Notes: generated by a model not told the origin, from the letters alone. Counted from the stretch's first letter, positions 9,801-18,577 are shown. The stretch: DNA of 64,000 nucleotides from an uncultured Prevotellaceae bacterium (GCA_900313615.1 OMRP01000008.1:62001-126000), one strand, 5' to 3'. Made by a program: numbers and translations.

Positions 9801-9917
9801 GGGGATTTGACGGTAAAAACTGGCATCGGTTCCCCAACCAAGGGTGCGTAACTCGTCGGTGTAAATGCGGTCAGACGGAAGAATGCGTCTGAAAGCGTTA
9901 AGGATTTCTTTATTCAT
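6885..9917 (-). CDS. FAD-binding oxidoreductase with C-terminal Fe-S domains (D-lactate/2-hydroxyacid dehydrogenase type)
   Basis: A 1010-residue single-chain enzyme expected to oxidise D-lactate or a related 2-hydroxyacid and pass electrons to the quinone pool. The FAD-binding domain has TFRAAGTSLSGQSCTD (about 75-90) and NNASGMNCGVH. The FAD-linked oxidase C-domain runs to about residue 560. Two 4Fe-4S clusters follow: CIECGFCEVNC near 590 and CATDGLCSTSCP near 650. Two CCG motifs are CCGQIWESKG near 827 and CCGFAGDRGFTFPEM near 947. The fusion combines GlcD-like and GlpC-like parts. It is divergent from the lactate permease, which supports a lactate or glycolate role. Confidence 0.9.
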   Translation of the reverse strand: MNKEILNAFRRILPSDRIYTDELRTLGWGTDASFYRQIPQVVIRSDNEEEISQIVKLCKEHHLPYTFRAAGTSLSGQSCTDSVLIVAGKHWEKYELKEDHSSGDITIRLQPGIVGSRVNDILKPYGRVFPPDPASIGSAMVGGIVCNNASGMNCGVHANSDRMLISARLILTDGTILDTGDEASRDAFRKSHPDFLKKIEELRDKVRADKELANRIHNKYLIKNVTGLNLRPLIAYDDPFDIIAHSIVGSEGTLAFLSEVTMCTLRDYKYKASAMVYFLTMKESCEAVVAMKKLKAGAEDLKMSAEDLMVKSAEMLDYMSLNSVDDPVFLQYKKDVDAGKIEGVSPGDYHNLTAILTETKGITHEQLLEKIEKIKECLGNFHLYIPAEFTEDPAVYGKYWAIRSGIFPSVGGTRPVGTSCLIEDVAFPIESLPEATVKLQQLIADHGYNDACIYGHAFEGNYHFILNQSFKSESEVKRYADMMRAVAKLVVEGYDGSLKAEHGTGRNMAPFVKYEWGEKAYAVMKELKAIFDPEGLLNQGVVFNDDPDCFIKCLKPLPVLDYDFDSIPDGGHYLMDPNLSTAKETIEQVKRANKCIECGFCEVNCMSCGLTLSSRMRIAVQREIRELEATGSDPARAAILRKQYKYYGDQTCATDGLCSTSCPMKINTGELTHLIRQIDMLNSKMGYKAGEFAANHMAGIKKGLRVVLDVAHLGHVTLGPKLMSSICRGMNKMGLPLWTTAMPKKRRQPKQSDLTKMIIEESIPHVDNNQEPATGLKVVYFPSCINQTMGLSRKSPAKQPLVDEVLELMHKAGYETIFPEGMERMCCGQIWESKGMLDIADRKSAELEAALWKASEEGRYPVLCAQSPCLHRMRKVMKKMKLYEPAEFIMTYLKDRLEFHPIDRPIALHLTCSTREMGVDKDMIALAKMCSTNVYLPEGVGCCGFAGDRGFTFPEMNKYALRKLRPQIEDHHIEVGYSNSRTCEIGLETNTGIPYMSIVYLVNECTTKKE

Positions 9918-10018
9918 AGGTTTAATTGTTTAAGTCGGATTCTTGTAATACTTTCTAACTCGGCCGAAACAACATGGTTATATGTTTTTCGCGGTAGAAC
10001 AAAAGGTTTATCTTGCTA

Positions 10019-10026
10019 CAAAGATA
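10019..10026 (-). promoter_or_regulatory. -7 box for the Fe-S/flavin dehydrogenase
   Basis: The reverse strand reads TATCTTTG, about 100 bp before the start at 9917. It shares the 274-bp divergent region with the permease promoter, so one regulator could control both genes. Confidence 0.55.
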
Positions 10027-10122
10027 GTGAAAAAAAAGGAATAGTCATGCATGAAAGAATAAAAATTTCACAAGAACACTCATTTTTCAATAATAAATAC
10101 CGCTTTTTCATTTTATTTGTCG

Positions 10123-10130
10123 TATATTTG
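10123..10130 (+). promoter_or_regulatory. -7 box for the lactate permease
   Basis: TATATTTG lies 61 bp before ATG 10192. No clear TTTG -33 box is seen at the usual distance. Confidence 0.55.
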
Positions 10131-10191
10131 CAGAAAATATTTGCCTTTTTGTAGACTAACCTATTAATAATAACAAATTTCTGAAAAACCT

Positions 10192-11796
10192 ATGACAGCA
10201 TTAGTTTCTGTAATCCCAATCTTGTTACTCATCGTTTTGATGATGGGATTTAAAGTTTCGGGCTATAAGAGCGCGATCGTCACTCTTGTGGTTACCGTAC
10301 TCCTTGCCCTCTTCGCTACTCCTGCGATGGAAATCATTCCTGACAAGTATGCAGATGTTAGTATCTATGGTATCACGCTTTGGTCGGTCATTGAGGGCTT
10401 CCTCAAAGCTTGTTTCCCCATCATTCTGATTATTATCTGCGCTATCTTCAGCTATAATATATTATGTGAGACGAAGGAAATAGAAACCATAAAGACTCAA
10501 TTCATACAGATGACCTCCGACAAGGGGTTGCTCGTGTTGTTGCTTACGTGGGGTCTTGGCGGTGTGCTCGAGGGTATGGCGGGCTTTGGAACGGCTGTGG
10601 CCATTCCTGCTGCCATTCTTATTGGACTGGGCTTCAAACCGATGTTCTCTGCTGTGATCTGCCTTGTGGCCAACACGGTGGCGGTGGGCTTCGGTGCTGT
10701 GGGTCTGCCGGCCACAACGCTCGCCAATCAGGTGGCGGCAAGCGGAACGGCTTCGCCGGCTGAACTTTGCGAAGTGGCCACTTTCATCATCATACAGTTG
10801 GCGCTCATGTTCTTCATCACACCGTTCCTCATCCTCATGATGACTGACCGTAAGAAGATTCTCAAAAACCTATCCATAGCCCTTTTCGTGGGTACCTTCT
10901 CCATCACGGTGCAATTCTGCTGCGCTCATTTCATTGGCCCAGAGACACCTGCCATCCTCGGCTCCGTGGCGGCCATCATCGCTATGCTCATCTACAACAA
11001 GCTCTTCATACGTGACGAACAGCCCGCTGATGAAGTGAAAGTGGAAAAGAAGAAGTTCGGTATGAAGAAAACACTTAAGGCATGGAGCGTATATGCACTC
11101 ATTATCTTCTTTATCCTCATATCCAGCAAGATCGTGCCTCCTATCAATGAGTTGCTCAATAACACGTTGGTAACTAAGTTCAATATCCCCGTCACCGGTA
11201 ATGCCTTTAAGTTCGGATGGCTCTCTAATGCGGGCCTGATGATTTTCCTTGGTGCTGTCATTGGCGGTCTCATACAAGGTCTGAGCTTTGGACGTCTGAT
11301 GAAATTACTGGCCAAGACAACCATCAATCTGCAGAAGACGGTAGTGACCATCTGCTGCCTCGTGGCCATGGCCATGTTAATGAACAATACGGGCATGACC
11401 AACGACATTGCAAAAGGACTGGTGGAACTCACAGGTGCCGTATTCCCGTTCTTCGCACCACTCATTGGTTCAATAGGTACCTTCGTCACAGGCTCTGCCA
11501 CCAATGCCAATATTCTCTTCGGTAAGTTGCAGGCCACAGCGGCAGCTGACCTGGGGCTAGTCAACCAGAGTACATTCTTCGGCGTCAGCGGAAGTGAGAC
11601 CAACTGGTTGGCGGCAGCCAACTGCGCTGGTTCTGAGGGCGGTAAGCTGCTATCACCACAGAGTATCGCTATTGCTACCGCTGCATGCGACATGGAGGGA
11701 CAGGATGGTGAAATCATGCGCAAGACCATGCCTTTCGCTATCTTCTGGATTCTCATGAATGGACTGATGGTCTTCCTCGGACTGAATGTCTTTTAA
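10192..11796 (+). CDS. L-lactate/glycolate permease (LctP family)
   Basis: Inner-membrane proton symporter for lactate or glycolate. The 534 residues form 12 or more hydrophobic helices. Family blocks include GVLEGMAGFGTAVAIPAAILIGLGF near residue 123, the AVGFGAVGLPATTLANQ loop, and TGSATNANILFGKLQ near 440 with VSGSETNWLAAANCAG after it. The length matches LldP/GlcA. It is divergent from the lactate-dehydrogenase-like gene, forming an uptake-plus-oxidation pair. A small membrane protein follows after 22 bp and is probably in the same operon. Confidence 0.95.
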   Translation: MTALVSVIPILLLIVLMMGFKVSGYKSAIVTLVVTVLLALFATPAMEIIPDKYADVSIYGITLWSVIEGFLKACFPIILIIICAIFSYNILCETKEIETIKTQFIQMTSDKGLLVLLLTWGLGGVLEGMAGFGTAVAIPAAILIGLGFKPMFSAVICLVANTVAVGFGAVGLPATTLANQVAASGTASPAELCEVATFIIIQLALMFFITPFLILMMTDRKKILKNLSIALFVGTFSITVQFCCAHFIGPETPAILGSVAAIIAMLIYNKLFIRDEQPADEVKVEKKKFGMKKTLKAWSVYALIIFFILISSKIVPPINELLNNTLVTKFNIPVTGNAFKFGWLSNAGLMIFLGAVIGGLIQGLSFGRLMKLLAKTTINLQKTVVTICCLVAMAMLMNNTGMTNDIAKGLVELTGAVFPFFAPLIGSIGTFVTGSATNANILFGKLQATAAADLGLVNQSTFFGVSGSETNWLAAANCAGSEGGKLLSPQSIAIATAACDMEGQDGEIMRKTMPFAIFWILMNGLMVFLGLNVF

Positions 11797-11818
11797 CTTA
11801 TATCGTTAATTACTGATA

Positions 11819-12145
11819 ATGACCGAACAGGAGAAACAGCAGGCGTGGATGCGCGAGCGGAAACGCCTGCTGTCTGAAAACAAAGAATACCAACAGACGC
11901 TTGATGGATATAAAATGAAGTCGGGTGCCGACTGGTTGCTATTTGCCATTCCGGTGGTGGCGGGCATCGTAAGTTACAATTATATACCGATAGCCAACGA
12001 ACTGCTGAGATGGCTGGCTACGGTGGTTGTGACCATCATCGTCTTCGCCATCTGTGTCTTTATCAAAAGCACCACAATACCTGGGCGTACTCTCGAAGAA
12101 ATAGAAAATGACGTCAAATCACAATTTCTCAAACAACTGAAGTAG
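11819..12145 (+). CDS. Small two-helix membrane protein, unknown function
   Basis: 108 residues. The N-terminal 35 residues are strongly charged (TEQEKQQAWMRERKRLL), followed by two membrane helices (about 40-60 and 65-83) and a charged C-terminus. It sits 22 bp after the lactate permease and is probably co-transcribed. It resembles accessory or uncharacterised small inner-membrane proteins; no family is recognised. Confidence 0.7.
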   Translation: MTEQEKQQAWMRERKRLLSENKEYQQTLDGYKMKSGADWLLFAIPVVAGIVSYNYIPIANELLRWLATVVVTIIVFAICVFIKSTTIPGRTLEEIENDVKSQFLKQLK

Positions 12146-12249
12146 AATTGGATTTTTCTGATTGGCATAAAAATATACAGGATTTCCTAAAACACTATAG
12201 GATTTTCTTCTTTATCATAGATTGATAATAATAAAAACGAAAAAGTACA

Positions 12250-13059
12250 ATGAAAAAGCTATTTACTTTAATTGCATGCCTCATGGCTTCAGTTGCCATG
12301 ATGGCGCAATCGCAGAGAACGGTGAACGTCATTGCGGGAGGGCTGGCTCAGGCGCTCGGGCCATCGCGTATGTCGGTGACAAACTTAAAAGTTACTGGCG
12401 AGATCAATGGCGATGATATTGTCACACTGCGTGAGATGTGTGGTGCCAAAGGACTACTGCAAGACCTCGACCTCTCGGAGGTGCGTATAGTATCCGGGGG
12501 TGGACGCTACTTTGGTACAGGAACAGATCAGGACTGTTTTACGCATCGCAATCAGATAACGGCACGTATGTTCTACGGATGCACCATGCTACAGCGAATC
12601 ACAATTCCTGACAAGACGCGCTCCATCTCAAACGACGCATTCTCGAACTGTCCAAACCTGCGGGAATTCCGAACGGTGAACTGTACCAAATACAAAGCGG
12701 TAGAGGGCATATTGTATTCTGCCGATATGGAGACGTTGGTGAGATGCCCTGAAGGACTGCCGCTCGATGAGGTAGAGGTGCTTGATGGGGTACATCACAT
12801 TTACACAGCGGCGTTCCACGGTTACTCGAAACTGCGTCAAGTGGTGCTGCCGGCAACAATCGAGAGTGTCAGCAACATGGCATTCATAGGATGTCCTTTA
12901 CAGGCTATAATGATGCGTTCTCACAGGGCACCGGCCATGGAGAATGCGTTCGATGCTTTGGTGGTGGCAAACGCCATACTCTACATTCCAAGGGGTGCCC
13001 GGGAGTCTTATCTCAGTGCAAACTTCTGGAATAAATTCTCTCATATACAAGAATTCTAG
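12250..13059 (+). CDS. Secreted leucine-rich-repeat protein (BspA/LRR_5 type)
   Basis: 269 residues with a signal peptide (MKKLFTLIACLMASVAMMAQ). Repeats typical of BspA-like surface proteins follow: TARMFYGCTMLQRITIPD, SNDAFSNCPNLREF, TAAFHGYSKLRQVVLP, SNMAFIGCP and the closing ILYIPRGARESY. Such proteins bind other proteins or host matrix. At this length it is a short member with about five repeats and no visible anchoring domain, so it may be periplasmic or released. The gap before it (12146-12249) holds an imperfect TCCTA/TAGGA hairpin. It converges with hemW. Confidence 0.85.
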   Translation: MKKLFTLIACLMASVAMMAQSQRTVNVIAGGLAQALGPSRMSVTNLKVTGEINGDDIVTLREMCGAKGLLQDLDLSEVRIVSGGGRYFGTGTDQDCFTHRNQITARMFYGCTMLQRITIPDKTRSISNDAFSNCPNLREFRTVNCTKYKAVEGILYSADMETLVRCPEGLPLDEVEVLDGVHHIYTAAFHGYSKLRQVVLPATIESVSNMAFIGCPLQAIMMRSHRAPAMENAFDALVVANAILYIPRGARESYLSANFWNKFSHIQEF

Positions 13060-13065
13060 AAAGTA

Positions 13066-13106
13066 CCATCACCCCTTTACCCTTTTACTTTTTTACCCTT
13101 TTACCC
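13066..13106. repeat. TTTTACCC microsatellite at the end of hemW
   Basis: Runs of CCCTTTTAC and TTTTTTACCC occupy the gap and the last codons of hemW. On the reverse strand it reads GTAAAAGGG repeats and supplies the hemW stop codon. Similar tracts are at 34687-34751 and 35440-35473. Confidence 0.7.
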
Positions 13107-14283
13107 TTACAAAGTCCGTCATCACCATGTCGCTAACGTGGATGCCCTGACGGGTGAGGCGAAGAGCACCTTCTTCTATCTTCAATAGGTCTTGCTCCAG
13201 ATGCACCTGTGCACTCTGGAGCAAGAATTGTAAATAGGCTTCTCCAAACTCTTCGCGAACGGCACGAAGGTCTATACCATCACAGGTGCGAAAGGCGGTG
13301 ACAATAAGGTCGTTCCAACGGGACTGCTCGTCTAAAATTTCTCGTTCCATGGGAACTTCTCCATGGCTTATCTGCTGGATATATCGTTTCAGGTCACTGA
13401 CATTCCATTGGCGGCTATTACCGTCATAACTGTGGGCGGCAGCACCTAGACCAAGGTAGGGAACACTGTTCCAATAACCACTGTTGTGACGTGAACGGAA
13501 ACCGGGCAGGGCGAAATTGCTGATTTCGTAATGTTCATAACCGAACGACTCCAAACGGTCGCATAGAAGGTCATACATAAGACGCTGGGTTTCTTCGTCG
13601 ATGGCGCTGATAAGTCCTTCACGCAAATGACGTTCTAATGGGGTGCCTTCTTCATAAGTCAGTCCGTAGGCGGAGATATGCGTGGGGCGCAACGACAGCG
13701 CTCGCTCAATATCGCGTTCCCAATCTGCGATGGTCTGGCCTGGAAAACCAAACATCAAGTCAATGCTGATGTTGTCAATGCCGGAATGGCGTAGCCGACG
13801 GATGGCTTCCTCGGCCTGACTGGCATTATGACGACGATGCAAAAAAAGTAAACGGTGGTCGTCAAAAGTTTGGATTCCCAGACTTACACGGTTAACGCCA
13901 AGGGAATTCAAGGCCTGGCTGAATGTTTCGCTCACATCATCTGGGTTGCATTCTATGGTGGTCTCTTCCACCTTCAGCCCATGGTTGCGTTGTGTTACTA
14001 TCAGTTTGTCAACGTGGCGAAGAATGCGCTCCAAAAGGTTGGGCGAAAGTTGCGAAGGGGTGCCGCCACCCAAGTAAATGGTGCGGATGGGACGGTCTGG
14101 TGGCAGATAGTCGGCACGCAACGACAATTCTTGCTCCAAGGCTGACACATACGATGCTTCCAAACCACTGCCTACCGTGGAGTAAAAACCACAATAGATG
14201 CAACGACTCGCACAAAATGGAATATGGACATATACCGACGACCAACGTGAGCCTGTATTGTTGGAAACAACTTGTTCTTTCAT
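13093..14283 (-). CDS. hemW: HemW, radical-SAM heme chaperone (CPO-like)
   Basis: Radical-SAM protein that binds heme and is thought to deliver it to target proteins; often misannotated as oxygen-independent coproporphyrinogen oxidase. The cluster motif CASRCIYCGFYS (Cys24, Cys28, Cys31) follows VYVHIPF. Next come YLGGGTPSQLSP, ETTIECNPDDV and GVNRVSLGIQTF, all hallmarks of the HemN/HemW group, and a C-terminal HemN domain. The length (396) fits HemW, not the longer HemN. The last codons and stop are formed by a TTTTACCC repeat. Confidence 0.92.
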   Translation of the reverse strand: MKEQVVSNNTGSRWSSVYVHIPFCASRCIYCGFYSTVGSGLEASYVSALEQELSLRADYLPPDRPIRTIYLGGGTPSQLSPNLLERILRHVDKLIVTQRNHGLKVEETTIECNPDDVSETFSQALNSLGVNRVSLGIQTFDDHRLLFLHRRHNASQAEEAIRRLRHSGIDNISIDLMFGFPGQTIADWERDIERALSLRPTHISAYGLTYEEGTPLERHLREGLISAIDEETQRLMYDLLCDRLESFGYEHYEISNFALPGFRSRHNSGYWNSVPYLGLGAAAHSYDGNSRQWNVSDLKRYIQQISHGEVPMEREILDEQSRWNDLIVTAFRTCDGIDLRAVREEFGEAYLQFLLQSAQVHLEQDLLKIEEGALRLTRQGIHVSDMVMTDFVRVKG

Positions 14284-14398
14284 TCCCTAATCTCCTGATT
14301 GCTCAATTTTTATAGGATTGTTTTTCTCGTTTTTTCAAATCTTCTGACGCGCAAAAATACTAATAATATTAAAAGATGATGGGTTTTCTGACATTTTT

Positions 14399-14430
14399 TT
14401 TGGCTGTTCGTCAAAAAATGCGTACTTTAG
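14399..14430 (+). promoter_or_regulatory. Candidate promoter for fusA2
   Basis: TTTG (14399-14402) and TACTTTAG (14423-14430) are 20 bp apart; the -7 box has one mismatch to TAnnTTTG. This gives a leader of roughly 65 nt before ATG 14502. No AT-rich operator could be assigned with confidence. Confidence 0.45.
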
Positions 14431-14501
14431 TGCCCAAATTTTGAAAAACTGTTTTTGAACAAGAAATAATATACATAAATCACTTAAACCTATACAACTT
14501 T

Positions 14502-16658
14502 ATGAAAGTCTATAAGACTAACGAAATCAAAAACATCGCACTCATCGGCAGTGCGGGTAGCGGCAAGACTACTCTTGCCGAGTCTATGCTTTTCGAAGCG
14601 GGTGTTATCAAACGTCGTGGTACAGTCGAGGGAAAAAACACCGTGAGCGACTATTTTCCCGTGGAACAGGAATATGGATACTCTGTGTTCCCAACGGTAT
14701 TCCACGCTGAATGGAACGGGAAAAAGCTCAATTTCGTAGATTGCCCGGGTTCAGATGACTTCGTCGGAGGTACCATCACGGCACTTAACGTAACTGACCA
14801 AGCTCTTATCGTGGTAAATGGACAGTATGGTCCCGAAGTGGGAACGATGAATGCTTTCCGGAATACGGAGAAACTGGGAAAACCGGTCATCTTCCTCATC
14901 AACCAACTTGACCGCGAGCACTGCGATTTCGACACCATCATGTCGAATATGCGTGAAATCTATGGCTCAAAATGTGTCGAGGTGCAGTATCCAATAGCAA
15001 CGGGATTGGGCTTCAACTCGCTCATCGACGTGCTCACCATGAAAAAATATACATGGAAACCGGAGGGTGGCGCTCCCACAATCGAGGATATTCCTGCCGA
15101 CCAAATGGATAAAGCGCAAGAACTGCATGCTGCACTTATTGAGGCTGCTGCTGCTAACGACGATGCACTGATGGAGAAATTCTTCGAAGAGGAAGACCTC
15201 TCTGAAGATGAAATTCGTGAAGGTATACGCAAAGGTCTTGTAACTAGAAGCATCTTCCCGGTGTTCTGCGTTTGCGGTGGGAAAGACATGGGCGTACGCC
15301 GCCTTATGGAATTCCTCGGAAATGTGGTGCCTTTCGTCAACGAGATGCCGGCAGTGAAGAATACAAAGGGCGAAGAGGTGGCTCCTAACGCAGACGGACC
15401 TGTGTCACTGTTCTTCTTCAAGACTGGTATGGAACCGCATATCGGTGAGGTGAGCTACTTCAAAGTGATGAGCGGAACGGTGAAACCGGGCGATGACCTC
15501 ACCAATGCTGACCGTGGCTCGAAAGAACGCCTCGGACAGATTTATGCCAGCGCCGGATCCAACCGTATTGCTGTCGACCAGTTGTGCGCTGGCGACATCG
15601 GTAGCACCGTGAAACTGAAAGATGTGAAGACTGGCAACACACTCAATGCTAAAGATGTGGAAAACCAGTTCGATTTCATCAAATATCCTAACTCGAAATA
15701 TTCGCGTGCCATTAAGGCGGTTAACGAAAGCGAGATGGAAAAACTCATGGCAGCCGTCCTCCGTATGCGTCAGGAAGATCCTACATGGGTGGTGGAAATG
15801 AGTAAGGAACTCAAACAAACAATTATACATGGACAAGGTGAATTCCACCTCAGAACGCTGAAATGGCGTCTCGAAAACAACGATAAGATTCAGGTGAAAT
15901 ACGAAGAACCGAAGATTCCTTATCGCGAGACAATTACCAAGGCTGCACGTGCTGACTATCGTCATAAGAAACAGTCGGGTGGTGCAGGACAATTCGGCGA
16001 GGTGCACCTCATCGTTGAGCCTTATACCGAAGGCATGCCGGATCCCGTGGTTTACAAGTTCGGCGGACAGGAGTATAAGATGAACATCAAGAGCAAAGAG
16101 GAAATCGACCTCGAATGGGGTGGAAAACTGGTGTTCCTCAACTCGGTTGTCGGTGGTGCCATCGACCTGCGGTTCATGCCGGCCATCCTCAAGGGTGTTA
16201 TGGAACGTATGGAGCAAGGACCGCTGACGGGTAGCTATGCTCGTGATGTGCGTGTCGTGGTGTACGATGGTAAGATGCACCCGGTTGACTCAAACGAACT
16301 TTCCTTTATGCTCGCTGCCAGGAATGCATTCTCAATGGCGTTCAAAGAGGCAGGACCGAAAGTGCTCGAGCCGATTTACGACCTCGAGGTGCTCGTGCCT
16401 GGCGACTATATGGGTGATGTGATGAGTGACCTTCAGGGACGCCGCGCCATCATCATGGGTATGGACAGCGAAGCGGGATACCAGAAGCTGTCTGCAAAGA
16501 TTCCTCTCAAGGAACTGGCTAGCTACTCCATTGCGCTGAGTTCTCTCACCGGTGGACGCGCCTCGTTCTCGACAAAGTTCTCAAGTTACGAACTCGTTCC
16601 GAACGATATCCAGCAGAACCTTATCAAGGAACACGAAGCAGAACAGCAGGAAGACTAA
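14502..16658 (+). CDS. fusA2: Elongation factor G paralogue EF-G2 with a degenerate GTPase site
   Basis: A 718-residue five-domain translation factor. The P-loop is GSAGSGKT (16-23), not the AHIDAGKT of true EF-G. Switch I is YGYS where EF-G has RGIT. In G3, DCPGSDDF (80-87) replaces DTPGHVDF, so the catalytic His is Ser84. G4 is NQLD (134-137) instead of NKMD. Domain IV/V blocks (KQSGGAGQFGEVHL, DLQGRRAIIMGMDSE) look intact. Bacteroides EF-G2 has been reported to support translocation without GTP hydrolysis under starvation; this gene appears to be its orthologue. A terminator follows directly. Confidence 0.92.
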   Translation: MKVYKTNEIKNIALIGSAGSGKTTLAESMLFEAGVIKRRGTVEGKNTVSDYFPVEQEYGYSVFPTVFHAEWNGKKLNFVDCPGSDDFVGGTITALNVTDQALIVVNGQYGPEVGTMNAFRNTEKLGKPVIFLINQLDREHCDFDTIMSNMREIYGSKCVEVQYPIATGLGFNSLIDVLTMKKYTWKPEGGAPTIEDIPADQMDKAQELHAALIEAAAANDDALMEKFFEEEDLSEDEIREGIRKGLVTRSIFPVFCVCGGKDMGVRRLMEFLGNVVPFVNEMPAVKNTKGEEVAPNADGPVSLFFFKTGMEPHIGEVSYFKVMSGTVKPGDDLTNADRGSKERLGQIYASAGSNRIAVDQLCAGDIGSTVKLKDVKTGNTLNAKDVENQFDFIKYPNSKYSRAIKAVNESEMEKLMAAVLRMRQEDPTWVVEMSKELKQTIIHGQGEFHLRTLKWRLENNDKIQVKYEEPKIPYRETITKAARADYRHKKQSGGAGQFGEVHLIVEPYTEGMPDPVVYKFGGQEYKMNIKSKEEIDLEWGGKLVFLNSVVGGAIDLRFMPAILKGVMERMEQGPLTGSYARDVRVVVYDGKMHPVDSNELSFMLAARNAFSMAFKEAGPKVLEPIYDLEVLVPGDYMGDVMSDLQGRRAIIMGMDSEAGYQKLSAKIPLKELASYSIALSSLTGGRASFSTKFSSYELVPNDIQQNLIKEHEAEQQED

Positions 16659-16680
16659 TTCCACACCTATTATTATTTTA

Positions 16681-16710
16681 TGCAGCCCTCTATCGGGGCT
16701 GCATTTTTTT
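16681..16710 (+). terminator. Rho-independent terminator of fusA2
   Basis: TGCAGCCC (16681-16688) pairs with GGGCTGCA (16696-16703), followed by seven T's. Confidence 0.9.
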
Positions 16711-16755
16711 GTATCTACATAACCTATCATGACCGATGACAACATAGAATGCCCA

Positions 16756-16775
16756 TGGTTATCCAAGAATAACCA
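16756..16775. repeat. Small hairpin TGGTTAT/ATAACCA
   Basis: Perfect 7-bp inverted repeat with a CCAAGA loop in the 280-bp gap between fusA2 and rprX. A similar GGTTAT/ATAACC hairpin occurs at 20421-20450. There is no T-run, so it is not an obvious terminator. Confidence 0.45.
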
Positions 16776-16908
16776 AGGATTCACTATGATCGTCTTTTTT
16801 TTATTTGTTATTTGATAATTATTAATTTATATACAGTTAAGTTGTTAATTTAACTAAATATTATACGAATAATTAACTTTTATATGTTATAGAATTAAGA
16901 ATTCGAGT

Positions 16909-16916
16909 TATTTTTG
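16909..16916 (+). promoter_or_regulatory. -7 box for rprX
   Basis: TATTTTTG, 22 bp before the ATG at 16939. The upstream sequence is very AT-rich and no TTTG is seen at the expected -33 distance. Confidence 0.5.
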
Positions 16917-16938
16917 CAATTAGAAAAAATGTGATAGC

Positions 16939-18498
16939 ATGACGAAAAAAACAATCTGGAGCATAGCGGTAATCATGGGCTTCTCGTTCCTCGCGCTCAT
17001 CTTCCTGCAACTCAAATACATTCAGCAGATGGCGAGAATGAAAAAGGAACAGTTCGATGAGTCGGTGAACAGGTCGCTCAACCAAGCTTCACGAAACCTC
17101 GAACTCAACGAGACGCTGCGTTATCTCGAACATGATGTCAATGAGACGGAAAGGAGGGCCCAGCAGGCTGACTCCACTGCACTCATTACGGTAGATGGTG
17201 ACACACTACTGCAACAGTCACACCAGTATAGCGTAACCGATGAGCAAGGGAATGTGTATTCTTCGTTCCAGATGAAAACTTCACGCCTGAAACCATCGGC
17301 AATGCCTAAAGCCATGATTCTATATAGCGACAAAAATACATTGTCACAGGCTAGCCAATCGATGAAGGAAATCATCAGAAATCGATATGTGTATCAGAAA
17401 TCGCTGCTTGATAGGGTGGTCATGAATATCCTGTATTCGGCTTCTGAAAAACCTCTGCGCGAAAGGGTAAATTTCAAGCTGCTCGACCAAGACCTCAAGG
17501 TGGAGCTTATTAGCAACGGCATCAACATCCCTTATCATTTCACGGTGTCAACGCAAGACGGAAGGGAAGTGTACAGATGCCCGGACTATTCTGATGAGGG
17601 GGAGGAGAATGGGTATGAGATGGTGCTCTTCCGAAACGACCCGGCGAATAAGAAAGGTGTAGTGAGGATTCATTTCCCCGACATGGATAGTTATATCTTC
17701 TCCAGTGTCAGGTTCCTCATACCGTCAATCATCTTCACCATCGTCCTTCTGGTCACGTTCATCTTCACCATTGTTGTCATCTTCCGACAGAAGAGGTATT
17801 CGGAGATAAAGAACGACTTCATCAACAACATGACGCACGAACTGAAAACGCCGATATCGAGCATATCACTCGCGGCGCAGATGCTCAACGACGAGTCTCT
17901 CGCTAAGTCGCCGGCAATGCTCAAACATGTGGGTGGGGTGATCGGCGATGAATCAAAACGACTGCGCTTCCTCGTCGAAAAAGTGTTGCAGATGTCGATG
18001 TTCGACAGGAAAAAAGCGGTGTTCAAAAGAAAAGAACTCGACCTCAATGAACTAGTGGAGAATGCGGCTCATTCATTCCAGCTTAGGGTGGAGCATACGG
18101 GTGGTAAGATTAACGTAGACATCGAAGCAGTCGACTCGGCAATTTATGTCGACGAGGTGCATTTCACGAACATGATTTATAACCTCATGGACAATGCCAT
18201 CAAATACCGCAAACCGGATAAACCGGTGAACCTCACCATTCACACATGGAACGATAAAGACCGACTGTTCTGTTCCATAGCCGACGACGGTATAGGTATC
18301 AAAAAAGAAAACCTCAAGAAAATATTCGATAAATTCTATCGTGTGCATACTGGAAACGTTCATGATGTCAAAGGGTTCGGGCTGGGTCTGGCCTACGTCA
18401 AAAAAATCATCGACCTGCACGAAGGGGAGATAAAGGTGGACAGCGACTTGGGAAAAGGGACGAAATTCACCATCTCACTGCCTGCTATCATCGAATAA
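16939..18498 (+). CDS. rprX: Sensor histidine kinase, RprX-type
   Basis: 519 residues. Membrane helix 1 is at about 6-26, a periplasmic sensor region covers about 27-250, and helix 2 (PSIIFTIVLLVTFIFTIVVI) is near 255-275. The phospho-acceptor block NNMTHELKTPISS (His near 300) follows. The ATPase lobe has an N-box NLMDNAIKYR, a DDGIGIKKENL G1 box and a GFGLGLAYVKKI G2 box. The response regulator follows after 79 bp. By the partner's similarity to Bacteroides/Porphyromonas RprY, this is RprX. The signal is unknown. Confidence 0.9.
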   Translation: MTKKTIWSIAVIMGFSFLALIFLQLKYIQQMARMKKEQFDESVNRSLNQASRNLELNETLRYLEHDVNETERRAQQADSTALITVDGDTLLQQSHQYSVTDEQGNVYSSFQMKTSRLKPSAMPKAMILYSDKNTLSQASQSMKEIIRNRYVYQKSLLDRVVMNILYSASEKPLRERVNFKLLDQDLKVELISNGINIPYHFTVSTQDGREVYRCPDYSDEGEENGYEMVLFRNDPANKKGVVRIHFPDMDSYIFSSVRFLIPSIIFTIVLLVTFIFTIVVIFRQKRYSEIKNDFINNMTHELKTPISSISLAAQMLNDESLAKSPAMLKHVGGVIGDESKRLRFLVEKVLQMSMFDRKKAVFKRKELDLNELVENAAHSFQLRVEHTGGKINVDIEAVDSAIYVDEVHFTNMIYNLMDNAIKYRKPDKPVNLTIHTWNDKDRLFCSIADDGIGIKKENLKKIFDKFYRVHTGNVHDVKGFGLGLAYVKKIIDLHEGEIKVDSDLGKGTKFTISLPAIIE

Positions 18499-18577
18499 AT
18501 ACAAATAACATAACACAGTGGTTCTAGATGATCCAAGAATAAATAATATCAATATTAACTCATAAAAACCTACAATT

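Noticed and set aside
10992..11756. 254-codon reverse frame
   Set aside because: Antisense to the lactate permease, no recognisable domain.
15405..16280. 291-codon reverse frame rich in His and Phe
   Set aside because: Antisense to fusA2; codon shadow.
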